From: Bradyrhizobium xenonodulans
GTDB lineage: Bacteria; Pseudomonadota; Alphaproteobacteria; Rhizobiales; Xanthobacteraceae
Direction: 5' to 3'
DNA: 64,000 nucleotides
Assembly (NCBI RefSeq): GCF_027594865.1
Contig: NZ_CP089391.1
Location: 8,152,501-8,216,500, forward strand
The translations under genes were made by a program, and so were the position numbers. How positions within the stretch are numbered: the stretch's first letter is position 1; each line of letters opens with the position of its first letter. The notes below the pieces were generated by a model. That model did no database searches. It worked only from the letters and a program-made list of their open reading frames with translations, and was not told the DNA's origin. This document shows positions 1 through 9,248 of this stretch, in pieces.

Positions 1-734
1 CCGAGCGCGAGACAAAGACCGACGGCAGAGCCGAACCACACCACCGCAACGTGCATGACGGCGATTGCCATGCCGAAACCGAGCAGCCCCCAGGCCGAAT
101 TGGCGAGTACCGCAGCGGTCGGCGGACCGCCGATGCGCGGATGCAGGATCACCATGATGCTGGAAAACACCACGGGATACAGCGCGATGATGCCGCTGAT
201 CCGCGGGCCGACCCAGCCCGACGTCGAGACCACGATGGCGACGAGGGTTGCGACCAGCGCAGCCCGCATCGGCACGTCGTACCAGCGGCGCGTCACCAGC
301 GGCATCTTCACGTGGCGATAGCCCGCGAGCAGCGGAATGCAGATGCCGAACGCGATCAAATTGGCGGCGAGCCCGGCGCTGAGCGTCCAGTCGAATTGCC
401 GGATGATCGAGGCGAGCACGATCCAGACCGCAACGGCGCTGCCGCAACTCGCGACAAGACCGTGCCGCTGCGACAGCACGACATAGGTGAGGCACATGAA
501 GATCGTCGCCGCATTGACCGGCAGGCTCGCCAGCGCACCCTGCGCGATGAAGGCGGCGTCATGGTCGAGCGCGAGGAAGACATAGGACGGACCGGCGGAG
601 ACCGGCAGGGTCGCGACCAGCGCGCCGATCACCGGCCCCGAGCGTTCGGTGATGATCGACGCCGTCACGACGAACGCCGCCGCGATCGCCATGCGCAGGA
701 GGAGGAAGAGGAGGAAGTGGAGGTCGGGGGACAT
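1..734 (-). CDS. Multi-pass membrane protein, 3' part missing (runs off the left edge)
   Basis: An open minus-strand frame starts at the ATG at 734 and is still open at base 1, so about 244 residues are visible and the C-terminus lies outside the window. The translation is strongly hydrophobic with repeated leucine/alanine/valine segments separated by short charged turns, which suggests roughly seven or eight membrane helices. An early segment contains GPVIGALVATLP. I do not recognise a named family beyond a conserved inner-membrane protein, and I assign no substrate. The Shine-Dalgarno before the ATG is weak, so the start is tentative. The opposite-strand frame over this region has arginine/histidine-rich shadow composition and is not a gene. 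Confidence 0.7.
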   Translation of the reverse strand, partial: MSPDLHFLLFLLLRMAIAAAFVVTASIITERSGPVIGALVATLPVSAGPSYVFLALDHDAAFIAQGALASLPVNAATIFMCLTYVVLSQRHGLVASCGSAVAVWIVLASIIRQFDWTLSAGLAANLIAFGICIPLLAGYRHVKMPLVTRRWYDVPMRAALVATLVAIVVSTSGWVGPRISGIIALYPVVFSSIMVILHPRIGGPPTAAVLANSAWGLLGFGMAIAVMHVAVVWFGSAVGLCLAL

Positions 735-782
735 CAGGCGCGGGATGATTTTTTGTTGAAGCGTATTATCCGCGGAGTCGTT

Positions 783-903
783 CACCTCTCCTGTAGGGAG
801 AGGTCGATTTGCGCAGCAAATCGGGTGAGGGCTTCAGGTCCCACGAGAGAGCACAGGCCCCTCACCCGCGCCTTCGGCGCGACCTCTCCCGATGGGAGAG
901 GTG
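783..903. repeat. Intergenic palindromic repeat, family A (copy 1)
   Basis: The outer arms CACCTCTC and GAGAGGTG are inverted copies, and internal GGTGAGGG and CCCTCACC also pair. It fills the gap between two minus-strand genes. Similar elements occur at 31433-31572 and 45241-45350. Confidence 0.75.
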
Positions 904-909
904 GACAGC

Positions 910-1419
910 TCACATCCGCTGCATCGACACCGAAACCTTCGGGCCGTTCTTGATGGTTTGATAGACCACGCAATAGCGCTCGGTGAGTTTCAGCAACAGA
1001 TCGAGCTTGTCCTGCGGCGCATCGGTGTCGACCTCGAAGCGCAGCCGGATCTCGGCGAAGCCGACCGGGGTCTCCTTGTCGACGCCGAGCGTGCCGCGAA
1101 AATCGAGATCGCCCTCGGCATAGACGTTGCCGGTCTTCAACGGCACTTCGATCGCGGTCGCGACCGATTTCAGTGTGACGCCAGCGCAGGCGACCAGCGC
1201 TTCCAGCAGCATGTCGCCGGAGCAGAGCTCGAGGCCGGAGCCGCCGGTGGCCGGATGCAGACCGGCAAGCGCGATGGCACGGCCGGTCTCGACCTTGCAG
1301 GCGATGCCTTCGCTGTCGGTCGAGCCCTTGGCCTTCAGCGTGATCATCGCGGTCTTGGGATCGGTCTTGTAGCGCTCCTTGATCGGAGCCTGCATCTGGC
1401 GCAGTTGGGCAGCGTCCAT
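910..1419 (-). CDS. OsmC/Ohr-family protein
   Basis: 169 residues. The core LCSGDMLLEALVACAGVTL matches the OsmC family helix that carries the peroxidatic cysteines, and the C-terminal ERYCVVYQTI resembles the second conserved cysteine segment. Family members reduce organic or hydroperoxide substrates as dimers in the cytoplasm, though many distant members have no assigned substrate. The ATG at 1419 is chosen over an upstream start at 1515 because GGGAGAG sits in Shine-Dalgarno position before it and because the longer frame would run into the upstream ABC gene. It lies 55 bp downstream of the transporter ATPase and may be cotranscribed with it. Confidence 0.8.
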   Translation of the reverse strand: MDAAQLRQMQAPIKERYKTDPKTAMITLKAKGSTDSEGIACKVETGRAIALAGLHPATGGSGLELCSGDMLLEALVACAGVTLKSVATAIEVPLKTGNVYAEGDLDFRGTLGVDKETPVGFAEIRLRFEVDTDAPQDKLDLLLKLTERYCVVYQTIKNGPKVSVSMQRM

Positions 1420-1474
1420 TGTCGTTCTCTCCCGGAAAAATCGCTTCCCGATGTACCGGCTCAGAGGGACATTG

Positions 1475-2260
1475 TCACCACCACATGGCCTGACCGGGAC
1501 CCTGGGTTGCGTCACGGTCGGGCACGCTGCGGTCGAGCGAACGGTCGAGTGACGTCAGCACACTTCGCTTGAAATTCTCGAACAGCGGCGAGTTGCGATC
1601 GCGCGGGCGCCCCAGATTGATCTCGATCTGGTCGAACAGCCGGCCCGGCCGCGGCCGCATCACCAGCACGCGGTCGGCCAGCACGACGGCTTCGTCGACG
1701 TCATGTGTGACGAGGATCAAGGTGGGGCGCGTGTCGGCCCAGAGGTCGAGCAGGTGATCCTGAAGGTCGCGGCGCGTGAAGGCGTCGAGCGCGGAGAACG
1801 GTTCGTCGAGCAGCAGCACTTCGGGCTGCGGCACCAGCGCACGCGCAATCGCGACGCGCTGCGCCTGCCCGCCGGAGAGCTCGCGCGGCCAGGCCTGCGC
1901 CTTGTCGGCGAGGCCGACGCGCGCGAGCGCACGCGCCACCTTCTCGCGGCGTTCCGCTGCGGGCAGGTCAGCGAGGCCGAAGCCGATATTGTCGGCGACG
2001 CTGAGCCAGGGCAAAAGCCGCGGCTCCTGGAAGATGATGCCGATCTTGGCGTGCGGCGAGCCGATCGCCTCGCTGTCGAGCGTCACCGAGCCGGAGCTGG
2101 CGCGGTCGAGGCCGGCAATGGCACGCAGCAGCGTGGACTTGCCGCAGCCGGAGCCACCGATGATGGCGACGATCTCGCCCTGCCTGATCTCGGCGGAGAA
2201 GCGCGCCAGCGCCTGCACACCGTTGGGATAGGTCTTGCTGACCCGGTCGAGCGCCAGCAT
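1475..2260 (-). CDS. ABC transporter ATP-binding protein, SsuB/TauB-like
   Basis: 261 residues with a complete ABC ATPase: Walker A GGSGCGKST near residue 35, Q-loop in FQEP, signature LSGGQ, Walker B VLLLDEP and switch histidine in VTHD. The spacing and the LPWLSV segment after the Q-loop are typical of the nitrate/sulfonate/taurine importer ATPases (SsuB, TauB). It starts 3 bp after the stop of the permease gene, so the two are translationally close and belong to one operon with the binding protein further upstream. It should energise import at the inner membrane. The substrate cannot be fixed from sequence; sulfonates are the family's usual ligands. Confidence 0.9.
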   Translation of the reverse strand: MLALDRVSKTYPNGVQALARFSAEIRQGEIVAIIGGSGCGKSTLLRAIAGLDRASSGSVTLDSEAIGSPHAKIGIIFQEPRLLPWLSVADNIGFGLADLPAAERREKVARALARVGLADKAQAWPRELSGGQAQRVAIARALVPQPEVLLLDEPFSALDAFTRRDLQDHLLDLWADTRPTLILVTHDVDEAVVLADRVLVMRPRPGRLFDQIEINLGRPRDRNSPLFENFKRSVLTSLDRSLDRSVPDRDATQGPGQAMWW

Positions 2261-2263
2261 CGC

Positions 2264-3109
2264 TTAACTCTCCCTGGCGCGCCCGAAGGCGTCCTGCCAG
2301 CGCAGGAACGGCGCGGCCGCGACCTCGATCAGCCAGTCGGTGAGCTTGCCGAGAATGGCGAAGATCACGATGGCGGCGAGGATCTGCGCGGGCTTGCCGA
2401 GCTGCTGGCCGTCGAGCAGGAGATAGCCGAGGCCTTCTGAGGCGCCGATCAATTCGGCCGCGACCACGAACATCCACCCCAAGCCGAGGCCGACGCGCAG
2501 GGACACGACGTAAGCCGGCAACACGGCAGGCAACAGGATGCGGCGGATCATGGCGAAGCCGGAGAGGCGGAAGGTGCGACCTACCTCGACGATCTTGCGA
2601 TCGACGGAGAGGATCGCGCCCATCACGCCGAGATAGACCGGGAAGAACACGCCGACCGCGATCAGCGCGATCTTCGAAGTCTCGAAGATGCCGAGCCACA
2701 GGATGAACAGCGGCACCCAGGCGAGCGACGGGATCGCGCGCAGGGCCTGCACGGTCGGATCGAGCAGCCGGCGCGCCAGCGACCAATAGCCGGAGATGGC
2801 CCCTAACAGCGTTCCCGCGACCACGCCGAAGGCGAAGCCGAGACCGACGCGCCACAGCGTCGCGGCAATATGGCGAAGCAGCTCGCCGGAGCGGGCAAGC
2901 TCGGTGATGGTGGCAAACACGCGCGAGGGCGGCGGCACCAGCCGGCCGTTGGACCAGCCGAACCAGACCACGAACTCCCAGCCGAGCGCGAGGATGAGCG
3001 GCAGCAACACGCCCAGCATCGGCCGCGCATAGCGCGCGATGCGCGACGGCGCGGCGGCGCTCTCGGCGGGTTCCGATGATTGCTGCAGGACGGGCGCGTC
3101 GGAAATCAT
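2264..3109 (-). CDS. ABC transporter permease, SsuC-like
   Basis: 281 residues with about six membrane segments and the permease EAA-type region (FRLSGFAMIRRILLPAVLPA near residues 170-190), which contacts the ATPase. It resembles SsuC/TauC inner-membrane subunits. The frame stays open upstream to 3217, but that extension translates repeat family C, so the ATG at 3109 (MISDAP) is preferred although its ribosome site is weak. It follows the binding-protein gene with a 237-bp gap filled by the repeat and precedes the ATPase by 3 bp. Confidence 0.88.
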   Translation of the reverse strand: MISDAPVLQQSSEPAESAAAPSRIARYARPMLGVLLPLILALGWEFVVWFGWSNGRLVPPPSRVFATITELARSGELLRHIAATLWRVGLGFAFGVVAGTLLGAISGYWSLARRLLDPTVQALRAIPSLAWVPLFILWLGIFETSKIALIAVGVFFPVYLGVMGAILSVDRKIVEVGRTFRLSGFAMIRRILLPAVLPAYVVSLRVGLGLGWMFVVAAELIGASEGLGYLLLDGQQLGKPAQILAAIVIFAILGKLTDWLIEVAAAPFLRWQDAFGRARES

Positions 3110-3169
3110 GGCCGGTAGGAAGCGCGTCTGGTCGGGGAATGCAACACTACTCTTGCCGCGCCCTCCGCT

Positions 3170-3321
3170 GTCGTCCCGGACAAGCGCAGCGGAGCGGAGC
3201 GCAGATCCGGGATCCATAATTGCAGGCCGATGTGATTACGGGGACCCGGAGTGACCGTCTTCGCGCCAAACTACTCCCTGTGGTTATGGGTCCCGGGTTC
3301 GCTTCGCGCCCCGGGACGACG
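3170..3321. repeat. Intergenic palindromic repeat, family C (copy 1), inside an ABC operon
   Basis: It begins TCGTCCCGGA and ends CCGGGACGAC, with internal halves around GGATCC and TTATGGGTCCCGG. A related copy is at 23717-23849. It separates the binding-protein gene from its permease. Confidence 0.75.
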
Positions 3322-3346
3322 GAGTTTGTTGCGCGCGCTTACCGAC

Positions 3347-4318
3347 CTAATTCGTCGGCAGCGGGACCTGGTCGTCGATCAGGGCATCCAGCGTCGCCTT
3401 CACGTCGACCTTGGCGTCGACGACGCCGGCTTGCTGGAGCGCGAGGCCGGCGGCGAGGATTGACTCGCGCTGGGGTGCGCCGATGCGGCTGTGGGTGAGC
3501 TCGGTGCGCTCCTTGAGCTGCTTGTCGACGACGGCCTCCGGCAGTTTTGTGACCGCGATGAAGGTCTTCTTGAGCTCGTCGTAATTCGCCAGTGAGTACT
3601 TTCGCGCTTCCTCATACACAGCGAGCACGCGGCGGGCGGCGTCCGGATGATCCTTCAGGAACTGCTCGCGCACATTGAGGATGCCCCAGGTGTTGGCGTC
3701 GGCCTTACGATAGAACAGCTTTGCGCCCTCCTCGACCTCGGCCTGCGCCATCATCGGATCGAGCCCGGCCCAGGCATCGACGTCGCCCCGGATCAGCGCG
3801 GTCTTGCCGTCGGCGTGCTGGAGCAGCACCGGCGTGATGTCCTTTTCGGTGAGGCCGGCACCGAGCAGCGCACGCACCAGGAAGATGTGCGGATCGGTGC
3901 CGCGCGTCACCGCGACGCGCTTGCCCTTGAGGTCGGCAACGCTGGCAATCTTGGAATCCTTGCCCGTCACCAGCGCGGTCCATTCGGGACGCGAATAGAC
4001 ATAGATCGACTTGATCGGATTGCCGTTGATGCGCGCGACCAGCGCCGCAGACCCCGCGGTCGAGCCGAAATCGATCGAGCCGGCGTTGAGGAATTCAAGC
4101 GCCTTGTTGGAGCCGGCCGACTGCACCCAGGTGACGGTGATGCCGTCCTTGGCGAACTCCTTCTCGAGCAGCCCCTTCTGTTTCAGGACCATCGACACCG
4201 GATTGTAGGTCGCCCAGTCGATCCGGATTTCCTTGAGCGGATCGGCCGCCTTTGCCGCAGGGGTCACGGCGAGCGCCATTGCTCCCGCCAGCAGAATGCG
4301 TCGTGTCATCCCGGTCAT
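3347..4318 (-). CDS. ABC transporter periplasmic substrate-binding protein, SsuA/TauA-like
   Basis: 323 residues starting with a signal peptide (MTGMTRRILLAGAMALAV...AKA) that should be cleaved near residue 24 for export to the periplasm. The mature part has the SsuA/NMT1-like pattern: WATYNPVSMVLKQKGLLEKE, then a GSxDFGSTAG segment, then a GKRVAVTRGT segment near the domain hinge. The ATG at 4318 is chosen because GGAGGAGG lies about 7 bases before it; an in-frame start at 4342 lacks such a site. It is the first gene of the transporter operon. The ligand is probably an aliphatic sulfonate or similar small sulfur or nitrogen compound, but no monooxygenase gene lies alongside to confirm it. 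Confidence 0.88.
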   Translation of the reverse strand: MTGMTRRILLAGAMALAVTPAAKAADPLKEIRIDWATYNPVSMVLKQKGLLEKEFAKDGITVTWVQSAGSNKALEFLNAGSIDFGSTAGSAALVARINGNPIKSIYVYSRPEWTALVTGKDSKIASVADLKGKRVAVTRGTDPHIFLVRALLGAGLTEKDITPVLLQHADGKTALIRGDVDAWAGLDPMMAQAEVEEGAKLFYRKADANTWGILNVREQFLKDHPDAARRVLAVYEEARKYSLANYDELKKTFIAVTKLPEAVVDKQLKERTELTHSRIGAPQRESILAAGLALQQAGVVDAKVDVKATLDALIDDQVPLPTN

Positions 4319-4506
4319 GCTCAGCCTCCTCCAAAACTTCATTGTTTTTCAATGAGTTACATCTAGAGGTCAACGAGAAAATCCACCCCTTGAAAGCGCG
4401 CCGCCCGAGAACAATTTTGCCCGAGGCCGCGGCTTTCCAGCATGGAACGACTATTGCCAGAGAATGGCGGGTGACAGCGCCTGCCACCTCTTATATCCGG
4501 TGAAGC

Positions 4507-7299
4507 ATGGACAGCGTCGCGACTGAGGACAAGCAAGAGGTGGACGATCGCTTCGACACCGCGCGGATCACCGCCGCGGTCGATGCGCTTGCCGAAAAGC
4601 ACGAGGGACGCGAGGACGCGTTCCGCACGGCCATGGCGCAGTTGCTGAAGGCCGAGCTGATCGCGGCGCGCGCGGCAGCACAGGCGATCCTGCTGAAGGA
4701 CCGTCACGGCCGTCGCTGTGCCGAACGGCTGTGCCATGTGCAGGACGAGATCATCCGCATCCTCTATTCGGCCGCGACCCGTCACCTCTACCGCTCGCCG
4801 ATTCCGACCGGGGCCGAGCGCATGGCGGTGGTCGCGACCGGCGGCTACGGCCGCGGCCTGATGGCGCCGGAATCCGACATCGATCTGCTGTTCATCCTGC
4901 CCTACAAGCAGACCGCCTGGGGCGAGCAGGTCGCCGAAGCCATCCTCTATTGCCTCTGGGACATGGGCTTGAAGGTCGGCCACGCCACGCGCTCGGTCGA
5001 CGAATCGATCCGCCAGGCACGCGGCGACATGACCATCCGCACCGCGATCCTGGAGACGCGCTTCCTCACCGGCGACCAGCCGCTCTATGACGAGCTGGTC
5101 GAGCGCTTCGACAAGGACGTGGTGCAGGGCACCGCGTCCGAGTTCGTCACCGCAAAGCTCGCCGAGCGCGAGGAACGCCACCGCCGCGGCGGCCAGTCGC
5201 GCTATCTGGTCGAGCCCAACGTCAAGGACGGCAAGGGGGCGCTACGCGACCTGCACACGCTGTTCTGGATCGCCAAATACGTCTACCGCGTGCGCGACAC
5301 CGACGAGTTGGTCGAGCGTGGCGTGTTCGACGCGCAGGAATACCGCACCTTCCGCCGCTGCGCCGACTTCCTCTGGTCGGTGCGCTGCAACCTGCATTTC
5401 TACTCCGGCCGGCCTGAGGAGCGCCTCTCCTTCGATCTCCAGCGCGAGATCGCGATCCGGCTCGGCTATACCTCGCATCCGGGCATGCAGGACGTCGAGC
5501 GCTTCATGAAGCACTACTTCCTGGTCGCCAAGGAAGTCGGCAACCTCACCGCCATCCTCTGCGCCAAGCTCGAGGACCAGCAGGCCAAGCCCGCGCCGGT
5601 GTTGAGCCGGATGATGGCACGGCTGCGCCCCACCCCGGTGAAGCGGCGCGTCCCCGACAGCGACGACTTCATCGTCGACAACAACCGCATCAACGTCGCC
5701 GCGCCCGACGTCTTCAAGCACGATCCGGTCAATTTGATCCGCATCTTCCGCCTGGCGCAGAAGAACAACCTCGCCTTCCATCCGGACGCGATGCGCGACG
5801 TGACGCGCTCGCTCGGCCTGATCAACGCGCAGCTCCGCGAGAATCCCGAGGCCAACCGTCTGTTCATGGAGATCCTGACCTCCGACAATGCCGAGATCGT
5901 GCTGCGGCGGATGAACGAAACCGGCGTGCTCGGCCATTTCATCCGCGCCTTCGGCAAGATCGTCTCGATGATGCAGTTCAACATGTATCATCACTACACG
6001 GTGGACGAGCATTTGATCCGCTGCGTCGGCTTCCTTCAGGACATCGAGCGCGGTGGCATCGAGGAATTCGCGCTGGCCAGCGATTTGATGCGCAAGATCC
6101 GGCCCGAGCATCGTTCGGTGATCTATATCGTGACGCTCCTGCACGACATCGCCAAGGGCCGGCCGGAGGATCACTCGATCGCGGGCGCCAAGGTGGCGCG
6201 CCGGCTCTGCCCGCGGCTCGGCTTCAGCGCGGCCGACACCGAGCTCATCGCCTGGCTGATCGAGGAGCACCTGACGATGTCCACGGTCGCGCAGTCGCGC
6301 GATCTGTCCGACCGCAAGACCATCGAGAATTTCGCCGCCGTGGTGCAGTCGGTCGAGCAGATGAAATTGCTCACGATCCTGACCACCGCCGACATCCGCG
6401 GCGTCGGTCCCGGCGTGTGGAACGGCTGGAAGGCGCAGTTGCTGCGCTCACTGTATTACGAGACTGAGCCGGTGCTGACCGGCGGCTTCTCGGAAGTCGA
6501 CCGCGGCAAGCGCCTCACGGCCGCCTACGGCGAATTCCGCAACGCCTTCGCTGAGTGGCCGGCGGACGAGCTCGATGCCTATATCGGCCGGCACTATCCG
6601 GCCTATTGGCTCAAGGTCGAGCTGCCACGAAAAATCCGCCACGCCCGCTTCGTCCGCTCCAGCGAGCAGGCCGGCCACAAGCTCGCGATCAATGTCGGCT
6701 TCGACGAGGTGCGCGGCGTCACCGAGCTGACGATCTTCGCGGCCGACCATCCCTGGCTGCTCTCGATCATTGCAGGCGCCTGCGCCTCGGCCGGTGCCAA
6801 CATCGTCGACGCGCAGATCTACACCACGACCGACGGCCGCGCGCTCGACACGATCTCGATCTCGCGGGAATACGACCGCGACGAGGACGAGGGAAGGCGC
6901 GCCACCCGCATCGGCGAGATGATCGAGGACGTGCTGGAAGGCAAGCTGCGGCTGCCCGAAGTGGTGGCGCGGCGCACCGTGCGCAGCAAGGCGCGGCCGT
7001 TCGTGATCGAGCCTGAGGTGACCATCAACAACCAATGGTCCGACCGCTACACCGTGATCGAGGTGTCCGGCCTCGACCGCCCCGGCCTGCTCTACGAGCT
7101 GACCACCGCGATCTCCAAGCTCAACCTCAACATCGCCTCGGCCCATGTCGCGACCTTCGGCGAGCGTGCGCGCGACGTGTTCTACGTCACCGACCTCCTG
7201 GGCGCACAGATCAACGCGCCGACGCGCCAGGCCGCGATCAAGAGCGCGCTGACCCATGTGATGGCCGGCGACAAGGCGGTCGCGGCACCGGCGGCGTGA
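4507..7299 (+). CDS. glnD: PII uridylyltransferase / uridylyl-removing enzyme GlnD
   Basis: 930 residues with the full GlnD architecture. The nucleotidyltransferase domain has GGYGRG at 112-117 followed by ESDIDLL with the metal-binding aspartates near 124-126. A GlnD linker follows, then an HD phosphohydrolase domain (LLHDIAKG, His546-Asp547), then two C-terminal ACT domains near 737 and 847 (the second contains SGLDRPGLL). The enzyme adds UMP to PII proteins when glutamine is low and removes it when glutamine is high, so it sets the nitrogen status signal in the cytoplasm. Length and motif order are as expected, with no truncation. It is transcribed away from the ABC importer, alone. Confidence 0.97.
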   Translation: MDSVATEDKQEVDDRFDTARITAAVDALAEKHEGREDAFRTAMAQLLKAELIAARAAAQAILLKDRHGRRCAERLCHVQDEIIRILYSAATRHLYRSPIPTGAERMAVVATGGYGRGLMAPESDIDLLFILPYKQTAWGEQVAEAILYCLWDMGLKVGHATRSVDESIRQARGDMTIRTAILETRFLTGDQPLYDELVERFDKDVVQGTASEFVTAKLAEREERHRRGGQSRYLVEPNVKDGKGALRDLHTLFWIAKYVYRVRDTDELVERGVFDAQEYRTFRRCADFLWSVRCNLHFYSGRPEERLSFDLQREIAIRLGYTSHPGMQDVERFMKHYFLVAKEVGNLTAILCAKLEDQQAKPAPVLSRMMARLRPTPVKRRVPDSDDFIVDNNRINVAAPDVFKHDPVNLIRIFRLAQKNNLAFHPDAMRDVTRSLGLINAQLRENPEANRLFMEILTSDNAEIVLRRMNETGVLGHFIRAFGKIVSMMQFNMYHHYTVDEHLIRCVGFLQDIERGGIEEFALASDLMRKIRPEHRSVIYIVTLLHDIAKGRPEDHSIAGAKVARRLCPRLGFSAADTELIAWLIEEHLTMSTVAQSRDLSDRKTIENFAAVVQSVEQMKLLTILTTADIRGVGPGVWNGWKAQLLRSLYYETEPVLTGGFSEVDRGKRLTAAYGEFRNAFAEWPADELDAYIGRHYPAYWLKVELPRKIRHARFVRSSEQAGHKLAINVGFDEVRGVTELTIFAADHPWLLSIIAGACASAGANIVDAQIYTTTDGRALDTISISREYDRDEDEGRRATRIGEMIEDVLEGKLRLPEVVARRTVRSKARPFVIEPEVTINNQWSDRYTVIEVSGLDRPGLLYELTTAISKLNLNIASAHVATFGERARDVFYVTDLLGAQINAPTRQAAIKSALTHVMAGDKAVAAPAA

Positions 7300-7376
7300 G
7301 GCTGGCTTCGTGTGCAGGATCGTATTCGACCTGCCTTACTCGTCTCCAGAACTAACCATGGTCGTATGGCTAACAC

Positions 7377-7757
7377 TCAGATCTTAAGTGCGTGATTTTC
7401 TTCTAAGTATTGGACCGCCTTTTCGAGCGCGCGCATAATATGCAGCTCGTTCGTGCCCATCACATAGCGGCCTGTCATTTGCACATCGATTGGCAAATCG
7501 CTGTACGGAGGCTTGGGCTTAATTTTCTGACCGGTCTCGTCCGTAAAACTCAATGGGTATCTAAAATCCCGTCCCTCTCCGAGAAAGGTCCCCTTCGAAC
7601 CATAGTTCTTGATTTTACCATTGAACGTCTCGCTTCCAATGATCCGCTCGAGCTCTCGGAGGAGGCTGGCGCGCTTTTTTGTGATCTTCACGATTTCCTC
7701 GTTAGTCGTACGCCGCTCACATGCAGAGCGGCTTCTAACATGCACATTATCACGCAC
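7377..7757 (-). CDS. Small hypothetical protein next to a DUF2971 gene
   Basis: 126 residues from a GTG at 7757; a second in-frame GTG at 7745 has AGAGGT about 12 bases upstream and is an alternative start. The protein is lysine- and glutamate-rich with no membrane segment, and I do not recognise a family. It overlaps the end of the DUF2971 gene by 8 bp, so the two are almost certainly cotranscribed and perhaps translationally coupled. Its codon use is more AT-rich than that of glnD and ogt on either side, which suggests acquisition together with its neighbour. Confidence 0.65.
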   Translation of the reverse strand: MRDNVHVRSRSACERRTTNEEIVKITKKRASLLRELERIIGSETFNGKIKNYGSKGTFLGEGRDFRYPLSFTDETGQKIKPKPPYSDLPIDVQMTGRYVMGTNELHIMRALEKAVQYLEENHALKI

Positions 7758-8469
7758 CTCTAGCGCCGCGGCGCCTACGCGGCTGATCGGGGTTTATCGC
7801 CCGAAAGACGTGCTTGTAGCCTTCCACCGACATCTCGAAAAATTCTACACGCAGCTCATCAAGCTGCTGGATGATTTGCGAGCGATGTTGTGGATCGATG
7901 CGAGAGCCGAAATATATCGCGGTTACAACTCTCTCGTCATCGTAGCTGTTCTGGCCGACACGGCCCATAACTCGCCACTCGCGCTCATATGACCAGTTGG
8001 CCTTCTTATGTGAGAGAATCTTAATGGCGGAGTTTCTGCTATTAAGTGCTTCGTCTGGGCCTATTGGCGGTGGGGAATCGCCGTACGCAACTCTCGCCAC
8101 ACGAACATCGCGAGGTAATCCATCGATCAGTGCCTGCGTCTTGTACTGAACGCAGATACCCGCGTAGTTGTCCGCATAGTGCGCCCACATTAATTCATTC
8201 GCGTTCGTTTCGCTGAAGCAGGCAATTCCGTGATCGCTCTTTGCGTCATAGATGCGACGGACGACTCTCTTGAAGTCCTCTGTCCCACGCAGCCCCTCTG
8301 TGGGATCGTAAAATCCCTCCATGGCGTCATTCATGCGTTCGAAATTGGGGCAGTAGAGGTAAGCCTCTCGGATCGAGTGAACCTCCTGAACTAGGCTCTC
8401 TTCTCTACGCGACAGCGAGCGGTACCGATATAGGTATGGCGGCAAGACCGGGGGTTCAACGCGGGCCAT
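7750..8469 (-). CDS. DUF2971 domain protein
   Basis: 239 residues. The N-terminal YLYRYRSL, the segment around FERMNDAMEG and the central ELMWAHYADNYAGICVQY follow the DUF2971 pattern (an opening YRY-type motif, an xNDxxEG motif and a WxHYAxxxxGICxxF-type motif). The molecular function of DUF2971 is not established; members occur sporadically in accessory regions. The DNA is less GC-rich than that of the flanking core genes. It is the first gene of a two-gene cassette with the 126-residue protein, inserted between glnD and ogt. Confidence 0.8.
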   Translation of the reverse strand: MARVEPPVLPPYLYRYRSLSRREESLVQEVHSIREAYLYCPNFERMNDAMEGFYDPTEGLRGTEDFKRVVRRIYDAKSDHGIACFSETNANELMWAHYADNYAGICVQYKTQALIDGLPRDVRVARVAYGDSPPPIGPDEALNSRNSAIKILSHKKANWSYEREWRVMGRVGQNSYDDERVVTAIYFGSRIDPQHRSQIIQQLDELRVEFFEMSVEGYKHVFRAINPDQPRRRRGARGA

Positions 8470-8624
8470 CGGAAACCGTTTTAGACGATTGAATACTCCG
8501 CGATTACAATCCCAACGTTAGTTCGCCGTCAATAGACTGCGTCAGTTCATGTTACGCTCGCGGCTTTCAAACCCAATCTTGGCTTCGGTGCTAGTGATGA
8601 CAGGCTAAGGGTGGCGCCCTCCCT

Positions 8625-9155
8625 TCAAACCTCCACCCCCTCATGCCGGAGCAGCCAGCGCTTGCGCTCGAGGCCGCCGCCGTATTTCACCAGCGAACCA
8701 TCGGCACCGATCAGGCGATGGCACGGCAGCACCACGCTGATCGGGTTGGAGCCGTTGGCGTGGCCGACGGCGCGAATGGCCTTGGGCATGTCGATCCTTG
8801 CGGCCAGCGCGCCGTAGCTCATCGTGGTGCCCGCAGGGATTTTCGCGAGCGCGGTCCAGACCTTTTGCTGGAACGACGTGCCGGCGATGCGCCAGACGAT
8901 GCCTGAGAGCTGGCCGAGATCGCCTTCGAAATAATTCGACAGCGCAGTCCGCATCCGCGTCGGCGCAGGCTGGTCGCTGAGATCCACCACGCCGTAATGC
9001 AGGCGCAACAGCTCGCGCATGCGATGCTCGTAATCCTCCCAGTCGAGCGCGCGCAGGGCGCCCTCGGCATCGGTGACGAGCAGGGCGATCCCGATCGGCG
9101 TCGCCAGCCGATCGAGACCGAAGCGTTCGAGCGTTCTTGTTGGTCGAGCGGCCAT
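8625..9155 (-). CDS. ogt: Methylated-DNA-[protein]-cysteine S-methyltransferase
   Basis: 176 residues. The C-terminal domain carries the suicide active site PCHR (Cys145) preceded by the family's helix-turn-helix and the SNPISVV segment; FQQKVWTALAKIPAGTT is the upstream DNA-binding region. The protein transfers an O6-alkyl group from guanine to its own cysteine and is used once. The ATG at 9155 is taken because AAGGGTG precedes it; the open frame continues upstream to 9665 but overlaps the divergent gene there. It lacks the N-terminal zinc and AraC-like parts of Ada, so Ogt is the better name. Confidence 0.93.
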   Translation of the reverse strand: MAARPTRTLERFGLDRLATPIGIALLVTDAEGALRALDWEDYEHRMRELLRLHYGVVDLSDQPAPTRMRTALSNYFEGDLGQLSGIVWRIAGTSFQQKVWTALAKIPAGTTMSYGALAARIDMPKAIRAVGHANGSNPISVVLPCHRLIGADGSLVKYGGGLERKRWLLRHEGVEV

Positions 9156-9248
9156 TGCGGCACCCTTGCATGGAAACACGCCCGTCGCACTTGCCATGCC
9201 GGCTGTGCTAACGTCCACCCGAAAGCTGACGCTTTGGGGGAGCTCAAC

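Noticed and set aside
3110..3217. N-terminal extension of the SsuC-like permease
   Set aside because: The added residues are a translation of palindromic repeat family C, so the start at 3109 is preferred.
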